From an uncultured Roseburia sp. (GTDB taxonomy: Bacteria; Bacillota; Clostridia; Lachnospirales; Lachnospiraceae), in NCBI GenBank assembly GCA_944380515.1, contig CALWHT010000008.1, positions 1-64,000 on the forward strand: a stretch of DNA of 64,000 nucleotides. The letters run 5' to 3'. Under the pieces are notes generated by a model. The model was not told the origin of the DNA, searched no databases, and saw only the letters and a list, made by a program, of their open reading frames with translations. The first letter of the stretch is position 1. The number at the start of each line of letters is the position of its first letter. The position numbers and the translations under genes are program-made. Below are positions 27,623 to 35,755 of the stretch, one piece after another.

Positions 27623-28316
27623 AGCACTTATACTTGTTGTGGAGGACGATGCGCCTGTCCGCAATCTCATCTCCACTACCTTAAAAGCCCACGATTATAA
27701 ATTTATTGTTGCTCCTTCAGGAGAAAACGCCATAATGGAAGCGGCTTCGCACAATCCGGATATTGTCCTGCTTGATTTGGGACTTCCGGACATAGACGGA
27801 GTAGAAGTCATTAAACGTATACGCACATGGTCAAATATGCCGATTATCGTGATAAGCGCAAGAAGTGAAGACACGGATAAAATCGAAGCATTAGACAGCG
27901 GCGCAGACGATTATCTGACGAAACCCTTCTCAGTAGAAGAACTGCTTGCAAGAATCCGTGTGACACAACGCCGCCTGTCTGTCATGCAGGCAGGCGCGTC
28001 GGCAAATGATTCCGTGTTTACAAACGGCAGCCTCCGAATAGATTTCGCCGCCGGCTGCGCCTACCTCAATGAAACGGAGCTTCACCTGACCCCTATTGAA
28101 TATAAGCTTCTCTGTCTCATGGCGCAAAATGTGGGCAAGGTTCTCACCCACACCTACATTACACAAAAAATTTGGGGCAGCAGCTGGGAAAACGACGTAG
28201 CCTCCCTGCGCGTATTTATGGCAACACTTCGCAAGAAAATAGAGTCGACCCCTGATTCACCGCAGTATATCCAGACACATATCGGTGTCGGCTACCGGAT
28301 GATGAAAGTGGAATAA
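27615..28316 (+). CDS. KdpE-like OmpR-family response regulator
   Basis: Response regulator of 233 residues. Seen: receiver with VVEDDAPVRN, phospho-acceptor aspartate in IVLLDLGLPDIDG, and DDYLTKPFSVEELLAR; winged-helix output domain with HTYITQKIWG and SLRVFMATLRKKIE. Its start lies inside the end of the KdpD-like kinase gene, so the two are coupled. Likely target is the upstream potassium uptake set (inference). Its 3' end faces cysK with a 15-base gap. Confidence 0.93.
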   Translation: MNKALILVVEDDAPVRNLISTTLKAHDYKFIVAPSGENAIMEAASHNPDIVLLDLGLPDIDGVEVIKRIRTWSNMPIIVISARSEDTDKIEALDSGADDYLTKPFSVEELLARIRVTQRRLSVMQAGASANDSVFTNGSLRIDFAAGCAYLNETELHLTPIEYKLLCLMAQNVGKVLTHTYITQKIWGSSWENDVASLRVFMATLRKKIESTPDSPQYIQTHIGVGYRMMKVE

Positions 28317-28331
28317 ACTATCATCTGCCGC

Positions 28332-29264
28332 CTATTCCTCAAACAGCGCCGTGGAATAATACCTGTCGCCGCTGTCCGGCAATATCACAACGATCGTTTT
28401 TCCCTCATTCTCCGGGCGCTTCGCAAGCTCTATCGCCGCATACAGCGCCGCACCGGAGGAAATACCGACCAAAACGCCCTCCGCCTTTGCCAGCTCTTTT
28501 CCCGTCGCAAAGGCATCCTCGTTGGAAACGGGAAATACCTCGTCATAGACTTTGGTGTCAAGCACCTTCGGCACAAAGCCCGCGCCGATTCCCTGAATCT
28601 TATGCGCTCCCGCTGTCCCCTTCGAGAGAACCGGTGAGGTTTCCGGCTCCACAGCTACAATCTTCACATCCTGCTTTTTCGACTTTAAAAAGCCGCCCGC
28701 GCCCGTGATGGTTCCGCCGGTTCCGACTCCGGCGACAAAGATGTCCACCGCCCCGTCGGTATCCTCCCAGATTTCGGGGCCCGTCGTCTCAAAATGCGCC
28801 TTAGCGTTTGCAGGATTGTCAAACTGGGCAGGGATAAAAGCCTCCTTAATTTCCTCTGCAAGCTCGTTTGCCTTTTCAATCGCGCCCTTCATGCCCTTTG
28901 CCCCGTCGGTCAGCACAATTTCCGCCCCGTATGCCTTTAAAATATTGCGTCGCTCCACGCTCATGGTTTCCGGCATGGTCAGGATGATGCGGTAGCCTCT
29001 TGCCGCGGCGATAGACGCAAGGCCGATACCCGTATTGCCGGAGGTCGGTTCAATGATGACCGAGCCCTCGCCAAGCAGCCCTTTTTTCTCCGCGTCCTGA
29101 ATCATATAATATGCGGCGCGGTCCTTCACGCTTCCAGAGGTATTAAAATATTCCAGCTTTACGAGAACCTTCGCCTTTAATCCCTTTTCTTTTTCCAGAT
29201 TCGTTACTTCCAGTAACGGCGTTTTCCCGATGAGCTCCGTTGCGCTCTGATGAATGTTTGCCAT
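28332..29264 (-). CDS. cysK: cysteine synthase A
   Basis: O-acetylserine sulfhydrylase, making cysteine from O-acetylserine and sulfide. Seen: the PLP-lysine motif SGSVKDRAAYYMI, EPTSGNTGIGLA, the glycine-rich phosphate loop GTGGTITGAGGFLK and the serine loop GISSGAALYAA. Full length at 310 residues. It has its own promoter (29295-29323) and follows the iscSU genes, giving a local cysteine and Fe-S group. Confidence 0.96.
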   Translation of the reverse strand: MANIHQSATELIGKTPLLEVTNLEKEKGLKAKVLVKLEYFNTSGSVKDRAAYYMIQDAEKKGLLGEGSVIIEPTSGNTGIGLASIAAARGYRIILTMPETMSVERRNILKAYGAEIVLTDGAKGMKGAIEKANELAEEIKEAFIPAQFDNPANAKAHFETTGPEIWEDTDGAVDIFVAGVGTGGTITGAGGFLKSKKQDVKIVAVEPETSPVLSKGTAGAHKIQGIGAGFVPKVLDTKVYDEVFPVSNEDAFATGKELAKAEGVLVGISSGAALYAAIELAKRPENEGKTIVVILPDSGDRYYSTALFEE

Positions 29265-29294
29265 AATGCTGTCTCCTTTTCTTTTCTAACTTCT

Positions 29295-29323
29295 GTTATA
29301 ATACCTGTTTCCCGCTTCGTCAA
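29295..29323 (-). promoter_or_regulatory. cysK promoter
   Basis: Minus-strand TTGACG (29318-29323), 17 bases, TATAAC (29295-29300), about 30 bases before the cysK start codon at 29264, which has AAGGAG. Confidence 0.65.
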
Positions 29324-29345
29324 GCCGCTCATGCCGCAGACGTTT

Positions 29346-29526
29346 TAGTAATCGTAACAGTTCAGCCCGCGCCATTCGCAAAGCCGCGCCAGAGGCGCTT
29401 CTCCGCTGCTACGCAGCTATCTTTGCTCATTATCGGGCGCTCAGCTCATAAGCTGCATGACAAGCAACTTCATGCAAGCATGATTTGCCTGTCATACAGC
29501 TTATGGCTGAACTGTTACTAGTAATC
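29346..29526. mobile_element. MITE-like structured repeat, intact copy, inserted in the iscU stop codon
   Basis: A 165-base element (29354-29518) bounded by perfect 14-base inverted ends, GTAACAGTTCAGCC and its complement, flanked by an 8-base direct repeat TAGTAATC (29346-29353 and 29519-29526). Inside, on the minus strand, are a long hairpin with arms ATAAGCTG/CAGCTTAT and tip CATGC-TT-GCATG, then GCAAAG/CTTTGC enclosing two small hairpins (GCTGC-GTA-GCAGC and GCGCC-TCT-GGCGC). There is no coding capacity. The duplication covers the last codons of iscU: the original TAA stop became TAG using the first base of the element. Similar to the copy at 62075. Confidence 0.85.
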
Positions 29527-29955
29527 TTCTTCTTCCTCTTTTTCGCTGATGTCATCGACCGGGGGATTGAGGCCCTCGATTTTGATGCCGTTTTTCTCCG
29601 CATAATCCCAGAGTGCCGCATGAATCGCCTCCTCCGCCAGAAGCGAGCAGTGCACCTTGACGGGCGGAAGACCGTCGAGCGCCTCCATCACCGCTTTGTT
29701 TGTAACCTCAAGCGCCTGCTGCACGGTCTTTCCCTTTACCAGTTCCGTCGCCATACTGCTGGTGGCAACCGCCGCTCCGCAGCCGAAGGTCTTAAATCTC
29801 GCCTCCTGTATCACACCGTTCTCATCGATATCCAGATACATGCGCATAATGTCTCCGCATTTCGCATTTCCAACGGTCCCGACGCCGCTCGGATTTTCGA
29901 TTTCTCCCACGTTTCTCGGGTTATTAAAATGGTCCATTACCTTTTCACTGTACAT
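29518..29955 (-). CDS. iscU: NifU/IscU-type Fe-S cluster assembly scaffold
   Basis: Scaffold protein on which Fe-S clusters are built, partner of the desulfurase upstream. Seen: YSEKVMDHFNNPRNVGE, the three ligand cysteines in GNAKCGDIM, KTFGCGAAVA and KVHCSLLAEEAI, followed by an unusual acidic tail (EKEEEED). 145 residues, full length. It starts 48 bases after iscS. Its stop codon is composed partly of a small mobile element: TA from the host and G from the inserted end. Confidence 0.95.
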   Translation of the reverse strand: MYSEKVMDHFNNPRNVGEIENPSGVGTVGNAKCGDIMRMYLDIDENGVIQEARFKTFGCGAAVATSSMATELVKGKTVQQALEVTNKAVMEALDGLPPVKVHCSLLAEEAIHAALWDYAEKNGIKIEGLNPPVDDISEKEEEEDY

Positions 29956-30003
29956 AGCTTTCTACTCCTTTTCCTCGTCTTCGCATTTGTTTTCCGATAC
30001 CGT

Positions 30004-31188
30004 CTAATCCTGCTGCTTTTTTACAAAATCCTCGTAAAGCGGGGACATACCGCGCAGACGCTCAATGATTTTTTTCAGCTCCTCCACCGTGTAGTCAATC
30101 TCCTCCGCCGTATTTTTTTCCGACAGCGTCAGCCGCAGGGAACCGTGCGCAATCTCATGCGGCAGCCCGATGGCAAGCAGCACATGGGACGGGTCTAAGG
30201 AACCCGAGGTGCAGGCCGAACCGCTGGATCCGCAAATGCCCGCCTGGTCGAGAAGGATCAGCATGGATTCTCCCTCGATAAAACGGAAGCAGAAGTTCGC
30301 GTTATTCGGGAGGCGGTCACTCCGGTGACCGTTCAGTCTTGTATACGGAATTTCCTTTAGCACCCGCTCAATGAGGTAATCGCGAAGCTCCGTCTCTTTT
30401 TTGCTCCGCTCTCCCATCGTGCGTGCCGCCAGCTCGGCCGCCTTCCCGATCCCAACGATGCCCGGCACGTTGTGAGTGCCGGCGCGGCGCTTCCGCTCCT
30501 GCGCTCCTCCGTGGATAAACGAACGGATTTTCACGCCCTTGCGGATATAGAGCACGCCGACGCCTTTCGGGCCGTTGATTTTATGTCCGCTCGCGCTCAG
30601 CATATCAATGTTCATTTCCTCCACGTCCAGAGGGATGTGTCCGAACGCCTGCACCGCGTCAGTGTGGAACAATACGCCGTGTTCCCGGGCGATTTTGCCG
30701 ATTTCCCGGATTGGCTGAACCGTTCCGATTTCATTGTTCGCCGCCATAATGGAAATCAGTATTGTATCTGGGCGGATCGCCGCCTCCAAATCCGACAGGC
30801 TTATCTTCCCGTCCTCATCCACATCCAGCCAGGTCACCTCAAAGCCTTTCTTTTCCAGATACGCGCAGGTGTTTAAAACCGCGTGGTGCTCAATCTTGCT
30901 GGTGATGATATGCTTTCCTTTTTCCCCATATGCCTCCGCCGCAGCCTTTATGGCCCAGTTGTCCGATTCGCTGCCGCCGCCGGTAAAATAGATTTCCTCC
31001 GGCTTTGCGTGAAGCAATCCGGCAACGCTCTCCCTCGCCTGGTCCACCGCCTTCGCGCTCTCGGCCGCAAAGGTATAAACCGACGACGGATTTGCATAAT
31101 ATTCCGTAAAATAGGGAAGCATCGCATCGAGTACCTCCGGGTAAACCTGCGTCGTTGCAGCATTATCCAAATAAATTACTTTTTCCAT
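30004..31188 (-). CDS. iscS: cysteine desulfurase (NifS/IscS type)
   Basis: PLP enzyme that takes sulfur from cysteine for Fe-S clusters. Seen: [15 protein letters not shown] at the start, HTDAVQAFGH, the PLP-lysine in SASGHKINGPKG, and the mobile loop with the catalytic cysteine SSGSACTSGSLDPS. 394 residues, normal for NifS-like proteins. It is first in a two-gene iscSU unit under a promoter with consensus -35 and -10 boxes and a dyad operator. Distinct from the selenium-cluster aminotransferase at 4.9-6.0 kb. Confidence 0.95.
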   Translation of the reverse strand: MEKVIYLDNAATTQVYPEVLDAMLPYFTEYYANPSSVYTFAAESAKAVDQARESVAGLLHAKPEEIYFTGGGSESDNWAIKAAAEAYGEKGKHIITSKIEHHAVLNTCAYLEKKGFEVTWLDVDEDGKISLSDLEAAIRPDTILISIMAANNEIGTVQPIREIGKIAREHGVLFHTDAVQAFGHIPLDVEEMNIDMLSASGHKINGPKGVGVLYIRKGVKIRSFIHGGAQERKRRAGTHNVPGIVGIGKAAELAARTMGERSKKETELRDYLIERVLKEIPYTRLNGHRSDRLPNNANFCFRFIEGESMLILLDQAGICGSSGSACTSGSLDPSHVLLAIGLPHEIAHGSLRLTLSEKNTAEEIDYTVEELKKIIERLRGMSPLYEDFVKKQQD

Positions 31189-31299
31189 AATATTGGTTCC
31201 TTTCTATATCCTTATATTACCCATTCGTGCCTCTGGTTAACCGTGCTCATATCCAAACCGAAAACGTGTTATTTCCTAGTTATTCCATATGATATTTGT

Positions 31300-31337
31300 A
31301 TTATACACCCATAATTCCTATTGTCAAGATAGGAATT
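31300..31337 (-). promoter_or_regulatory. iscSU promoter with overlapping 25-base dyad operator
   Basis: Minus-strand TTGACA (31322-31327), 16 bases, TATAAT (31300-31305): both boxes match consensus. A dyad AATTCCTAT - 7 bases - ATAGGAATT (31313-31337) sits over the -35 box. This is where a repressor would act; the Rrf2-type regulator at 38750-39181 is the obvious local candidate (inference). Confidence 0.75.
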
Positions 31338-31387
31338 GGTTTTTTTTGAATACAAGCTTATGGCTACTGTTCGCCCCTCAAAAAGGA

Positions 31388-31416
31388 ATGACAGCCGGAT
31401 AAGGCGGTGCTATAAT
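31388..31416 (+). promoter_or_regulatory. promoter of the 344-residue hypothetical gene
   Basis: ATGACA at 31388-31393, 17 bases, TATAAT at 31411-31416, about 35 bases before the start codon, which follows GGAGG. Confidence 0.65.
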
Positions 31417-31450
31417 AGGTTTCATATGAAAGTTCCACCTGGAGGTTATT

Positions 31451-32485
31451 ATGAATCATTTATTTTTTCCGGAGCTGATCCCGGATTATATGCACGCACA
31501 CCCCTCCTTTGGCGTAAGGCGTGTTCTGACCTATACGATTTTTCGTTTCTTTTCCTTTGCCGGAAAAGAGAACAGTGATTTGGCTCTCCGCCTGAAGGAG
31601 CTGCTGTTTCCCGTTGAGGCAACCCTGGATTTTTCGGTCATAGAAAGCTATCTCGCCGAAGACCTGTTTTTTTCTCCGTCTCTGGAGGAAGACAGCTTTG
31701 ACGCCTTTTTCCTGTATGCCGCTGTCAGCATCGTAGAAAATGCCTTCGACGAATTTTCCGCGGGAGACGCCCTCGCCGTAGTGGACAATCTGGTCATCTC
31801 CCTGTACCCGGTGCTTTGCTCCGCGGCGCTTGACGACACCGATACCCGCCTGGACGCAATCGTGGAAAACGGCGCGGAATTTTACGCCGCACTTTATCTT
31901 GCGCTTACAAGATATTCAAGCTCACTGGGGATTATTTTGCCGAAGCTTTCGTCTGTCTACCGGCCGGAATTTCATTTTACCGGTGAGGACACGGTTTTGT
32001 ATGATTTTATGGATGAATATTTCGAGACAAAGAACTGCGTGCTGCAGCCCTCCTATACGGAAATGATTGATACGCTGGTGCAGGCGACGCTTAGCTACTA
32101 TAAGACAGATCTTGATACGCTGCTCTCGGGTGACGTGTCGGCTATGCTTTCGGGCACATCCTCGCGTTTTGCCATGATGAAGCGCTTCGGCTCCCTGACG
32201 CTTGGCCGTACCCCGGGCCATGACGCCTCCCTTGACATGCTTCGTGAAATGCTCCGCTACGCGGCTGCCTATGAGCTGCGCAGCAATTTGTTTGATTACC
32301 ACCTGGATGAGGATAATCTCATCACACTGGACAACTGGAAGGAAAAGCTTCGCTGGCATTATGTCCAGTACTCCAATGTGCTACAGCCCGCGCTCGATAT
32401 GTTCTATGCGGCAGTGCTCTCCGGTCGGCTGCTGCGGGCAGAATTTGAACGAGAGCTGGCGGCACTCGGATTTACCGTTTTCTAA
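31451..32485 (+). CDS. hypothetical protein, 344 residues
   Basis: Not recognised. It has its own promoter, a GGAGG ribosome site and a terminator, and normal codon use, so it is a real gene. The product is acidic, predicted mostly helical, with no signal peptide or clear membrane segment. Notable stretches are IPDYMHAHPSFGVRRV near the start, SLGIILPKLSSVYRP in the middle and NWKEKLRWHYVQYSNVLQP near the end. It lies between the Fe-S operon (divergent) and a CNNM transporter (convergent). No function is proposed. Confidence 0.75.
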   Translation: MNHLFFPELIPDYMHAHPSFGVRRVLTYTIFRFFSFAGKENSDLALRLKELLFPVEATLDFSVIESYLAEDLFFSPSLEEDSFDAFFLYAAVSIVENAFDEFSAGDALAVVDNLVISLYPVLCSAALDDTDTRLDAIVENGAEFYAALYLALTRYSSSLGIILPKLSSVYRPEFHFTGEDTVLYDFMDEYFETKNCVLQPSYTEMIDTLVQATLSYYKTDLDTLLSGDVSAMLSGTSSRFAMMKRFGSLTLGRTPGHDASLDMLREMLRYAAAYELRSNLFDYHLDEDNLITLDNWKEKLRWHYVQYSNVLQPALDMFYAAVLSGRLLRAEFERELAALGFTVF

Positions 32486-32504
32486 CGCCGGATCCAAAAG
32501 AGCG

Positions 32505-32525
32505 CCTGCCATATCTTATGGCAGG
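32505..32525. terminator. shared terminator between convergent genes
   Basis: CCTGCCAT / ATGGCAGG, eight pairs around a 5-base loop, between the convergent 344-residue gene and the CNNM gene; short T/A runs lie on both sides. Confidence 0.6.
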
Positions 32526-32569
32526 TACTTTTGGCACTACAAACTTCCCGGCAGCATCCGAAATACACG

Positions 32570-33838
32570 TTATGACTCCTCCTCGTCCTGCGGCGCTTCT
32601 CCCAAATCCGTAACCCGCACCTGCTCCACGCGCTTGCCGGACATCGCGGTAACCTCTACCTTAAGACGTGATTCCGTATCCTCGATACTGTCGCCCGCCT
32701 TGGGGATACACTCAAACAATTCCATCACCCAGCCGCTGACTGTCTGCACCTCAAACTCCTTGTCCCTGTCCAGACACTCAAAAAGCTTCTCCACTCTCGT
32801 CTTGCCGGCTACCAGATATACGTCCGGCTCAATCTGCTCAATCTCTGTCTCCACCTTATCATGCTCGTCCCAGATTTCTCCGACCAGCTCCTCCAGAATA
32901 TCCTCGAGCGTAATGATTCCCGCCGTTCCGCCGTACTCATCCATAACGACCGCGATATGCAGCTTTTTCTGCTGCAGCTCCTTCATCAGGTCGTCAATCC
33001 TTTTATTTTTCGCAATATAAATGACCGGGCGCACGGACTCCTTAATTCCCGTATCCGTGTGATAAATAAAGTTGTAAAAATCCTTCTGATACAGGATTCC
33101 GATAATCTGATCTATATTTTCCTCATACACCGGAAGTCTGGAATATCCCGTCTCCGCAAATACCTGGGCGATTTTGTTTTTCGGCATGTCCACCGGGACG
33201 CCTACGATATCCACCCGCGGCGTATAAATATCCACCGCCTCAAGCTCGTTAAACTCAATCGCGCTTCGTATCAGGCTTCCCTCGTTTTCTCCGATTCCTC
33301 CGCCCGCCTGCGCCTCATCGACAATCGTGAGCAATTCCTCCTCGGTAATACCTGTATCCTCTGAGGATTCGAAAATGCGCGACAGCAGCTTCTTCCACTG
33401 CGCAAACAGCCAATTTAGCGGCATCAATATTTTCATCAGAACGTTGATGATCGGCGCCGAAAACATCGCGAATTTCTCCGGGGATTCCTTGGCAATGCTC
33501 TTAGGCGAAATTTCTCCGAAAATAAGCACCACAACCGTGGAAACCGCGGTAGATACACTCGCGCCCGCGTCCGAGCCGATCAGCCGGACAAACAGTACCG
33601 TCGACACGGATGCCATCATGATGTTTACGATATTATTTCCGATTAGAATCGTAGACAGCAGATTGTCATAGCGCTCGGAGAGCTTAAGTACCAGCTCCGC
33701 CCTCTGATTCCCTTTTTCCGCCATATTTTTTACACGGATTCGATTCAGGGAGGAAAACGCCGTCTCCGTTGCAGAAAAATAAGCAGACATCACAACACAT
33801 ACTACAATGATAATCAATGATATTGTGTCACTTCCCAT
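32570..33838 (-). CDS. CNNM/CorC-family (hemolysin C-like) membrane transport protein
   Basis: Membrane protein of 422 residues of the HlyC/CorC or CNNM family, linked in studied cases to Mg or Co transport. Seen: an N-terminal DUF21 region with four membrane segments and SATETAFSSLNRIRV, two CBS domains (about residues 205-330, with YTPRVDIVGVPVDMP and AVVMDEYGGTAGIITLED), and a C-terminal CorC_HlyC domain (TVSGWVMELFECIPKAGD). The ATG at 33838 follows GGAAGGG. Upstream lies a small 57-codon open frame with a terminator at its end, which may regulate it. Confidence 0.93.
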   Translation of the reverse strand: MGSDTISLIIIVVCVVMSAYFSATETAFSSLNRIRVKNMAEKGNQRAELVLKLSERYDNLLSTILIGNNIVNIMMASVSTVLFVRLIGSDAGASVSTAVSTVVVLIFGEISPKSIAKESPEKFAMFSAPIINVLMKILMPLNWLFAQWKKLLSRIFESSEDTGITEEELLTIVDEAQAGGGIGENEGSLIRSAIEFNELEAVDIYTPRVDIVGVPVDMPKNKIAQVFAETGYSRLPVYEENIDQIIGILYQKDFYNFIYHTDTGIKESVRPVIYIAKNKRIDDLMKELQQKKLHIAVVMDEYGGTAGIITLEDILEELVGEIWDEHDKVETEIEQIEPDVYLVAGKTRVEKLFECLDRDKEFEVQTVSGWVMELFECIPKAGDSIEDTESRLKVEVTAMSGKRVEQVRVTDLGEAPQDEEES

Positions 33839-33882
33839 AATCTATTCCCTTCCTTTTTCTGATTGGTTCATCTGTATGGAAA

Positions 33883-33925
33883 TTTGCGTCTTATCAGGAA
33901 ATCATCGCCCATTTTTAGACGCAAA
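33883..33925. repeat. 8-base dyad between the leader terminator and the CNNM gene
   Basis: TTTGCGTC at 33883-33890 and GACGCAAA at 33918-33925. The right arm touches the U-tract of the leader terminator, so the two structures would compete for the same bases in the transcript. Confidence 0.45.
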
Positions 33926-34088
33926 AAGGCATAGCTTCGTCTCCTGACGCAGCTATGCCTTTCCTGATATACAAGGCGGCCGTTTCGAAATATGCCGCCT
34001 GTTTTATCTGATACGCCGTCCCGGCGCAAATACCTGTTCCCTTCTGACTATGACAAGGAGACGTGTCTCCATCTTCACTGTCTGGCAT
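33915..34088 (-). CDS. 57-codon small open frame that runs through a terminator
   Basis: Short gene of unknown product: ATG at 34088 with GGAGG five bases upstream, its own consensus-like promoter, and a stop codon just past the U-tract of an intrinsic terminator. The product begins MPDSEDGDTS, has three cysteines (PCHS, GICAG and FCV at the end) and a middle alanine/tyrosine-rich part. No family is recognised. It may be a small protein, or a leader peptide whose translation disturbs the terminator and so controls the CNNM gene 77 bases downstream. The longer frame to 34181 extends into the promoter and is not used. Confidence 0.5.
   Translation of the reverse strand: MPDSEDGDTSPCHSQKGTGICAGTAYQIKQAAYFETAALYIRKGIAASGDEAMPFCV
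33926..33961 (-). terminator. terminator inside the end of the 57-codon small frame
   Basis: Eleven perfect pairs (AAGGCATAGCT with AGCTATGCCTT), one mismatch, four further pairs (CGTC/GACG) and a 4-base loop, followed on the minus strand by five T. It lies 88 bases before the CNNM start. Confidence 0.8.
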
Positions 34089-34124
34089 ACAAACCTCCAT
34101 AACAAACTTTATGCTATAATCGCT

Positions 34125-34153
34125 ATTATAACAAATCCCGCATGTTTCGGCAA
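34125..34153 (-). promoter_or_regulatory. promoter of the 57-codon small frame
   Basis: Minus-strand TTGCCG (34148-34153), exactly 17 bases, TATAAT (34125-34130). Transcription would begin near 34118, about 30 bases before the ATG at 34088. Confidence 0.7.
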
Positions 34154-34177
34154 GTTTTTTCTTTTGCCTTTTGGGAC

Positions 34178-35578
34178 TCATCCATGATGACGCTCTTTGA
34201 GCTTTGCGGTATTCGCCTCGACCCGCTTTTTATCCAGCGGATAAATCAGCCACAGAATTGCCGCCACGGCAAAAAATCCGATTGCCGGGACAATCGTAGA
34301 GGTGACGTAAAGACCCTCGATAACCTCGGGCGTCTGCACCTTTGCCGCTGATTCATAACCGATAATAGTGAGCGCCCAGCCCCCGGCGCCTCCCGCAAGC
34401 GCCTGTCCCACCTTTCTTGCAAAGGAGTACACCGCATAGACCGTTCCGTCCTCCCGGTGGCCGGTTCTTGCCTCCTGGTCGTCAATCACGTCCGTGATGT
34501 TTGCCCAGATGACGGTGTTAAAAAATCCGAGCCCCAGATATCCGAGCATAGACAGCAGAATAAACAGCCACATATTTTCTATGTGCAGAAAATACATCAG
34601 CAGATACACCGCACCGGAGAAAAGCATCCCCACAACGGCAGCCTCTTTTTTCCCGAACCGCTTTGAAACAGGTACACTTAAGGGAACTACCACCAAAAGT
34701 ATTACCAGGGTGGACGCGACAGTAAAGACGGAAATTCCCCTTGCGTTTCCAAAATATTCCGGATAAATGTAATTGTTCATTGACGTTATCAAAAGCTGGG
34801 CGAGCAGCAGAAATACCGCGGCTCCTATAATTCCCAGCAGCGCCCGGCTGGAAAAAACCTCTTTGAGCGTCCGCGCCAGCGATATGCGGCCGCCGGCATC
34901 CTGCTCTACCTGCACACGCTCGGTCGTCAGTTTATAGCAAATCAGATAACACACAATGGAAAGAACGGAAAAAACACCGGCGACAATCGTGAACGCCGCC
35001 CCGCCCCGTACAACCTGATTTCCCGCCTCATCCGTCGTATAGATAAAAATTGGCGTTCCCACACCGATGACAAGACCCGCAAGGGTGGCCCCCATGGAAC
35101 GGAAGGTAGAGAGGGAAGTCCGCTCGTTCGGGTCCGCGGTAATGGCTGACGCCATGGACCCGTACGGAATATTGATAGAGGTATAAAAAACACTTCCCCA
35201 CAGAAGATAAGTCACATACATATAAAGCATCTTCATTCCCTCGGACGCTCCCGCCATCGACGTCTGATACATCAAAAAGCTGGAAAGAGCTACCGGCCCG
35301 CACATTCTGCGAATCCAGCAGCGGAATTTTCCGTCCTTCGCCGGCTTTGCGGAATCCACGATGCGCCCCATGGTCACATCCGTAAAGGCATCCACAAACC
35401 TGGCGATCAAGAACAGCGTCCCCACCGCCGCCCCGCTGATTCCAAGCACCTTGGTGTAAAATACCATCAAAAAGGAGCTGGCAAAAATAAACGTAAAGTC
35501 ATTGCCGAAATCTCCAAACATATATCCGATTTTGTCCCGCAGACCGAAAGGTCTTTCCGTACCGTTGTTCGTTACCAT
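34178..35578 (-). CDS. GPH-family (glycoside-pentoside-hexuronide) cation symporter
   Basis: Major-facilitator transporter of about 466 residues, related to MelB and XylP. Seen: twelve membrane segments, the family opening GLRDKIGYMFGDFGNDFTF, the conserved ARFVDAFTDVTMGRIVDS with acidic residues on helix 2, and NIPYGSMASAITADPNERTSL in loop 4-5. The ATG at 35578 follows AGGAGG. No sugar hydrolase is beside it, so the substrate (sugar or other solute carried with Na or H) cannot be named. Confidence 0.9.
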   Translation of the reverse strand: MVTNNGTERPFGLRDKIGYMFGDFGNDFTFIFASSFLMVFYTKVLGISGAAVGTLFLIARFVDAFTDVTMGRIVDSAKPAKDGKFRCWIRRMCGPVALSSFLMYQTSMAGASEGMKMLYMYVTYLLWGSVFYTSINIPYGSMASAITADPNERTSLSTFRSMGATLAGLVIGVGTPIFIYTTDEAGNQVVRGGAAFTIVAGVFSVLSIVCYLICYKLTTERVQVEQDAGGRISLARTLKEVFSSRALLGIIGAAVFLLLAQLLITSMNNYIYPEYFGNARGISVFTVASTLVILLVVVPLSVPVSKRFGKKEAAVVGMLFSGAVYLLMYFLHIENMWLFILLSMLGYLGLGFFNTVIWANITDVIDDQEARTGHREDGTVYAVYSFARKVGQALAGGAGGWALTIIGYESAAKVQTPEVIEGLYVTSTIVPAIGFFAVAAILWLIYPLDKKRVEANTAKLKERHHG

Positions 35579-35660
35579 TGTATCCTCCTGCAAAATTCTG
35601 CACTTTCTTGTTGTTTTAATCCTATTTTCCCCAAAAATGCCTATCCTATGCTTTTACCGT

Positions 35661-35689
35661 TTGCCGGCATCCTGAAAATATGCTATACT
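35661..35689 (+). promoter_or_regulatory. promoter of the DtxR-family gene
   Basis: TTGCCG at 35661-35666, 17 bases, TATACT at 35684-35689, about 65 bases before the start codon at 35756, which has GGGGG upstream. Confidence 0.6.
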
Positions 35690-35755
35690 GTTCATAATGC
35701 AAAAAACGTTAATTACGGCAATTTCAGATAAAATAAGATAACAAGGGGGACTTTT

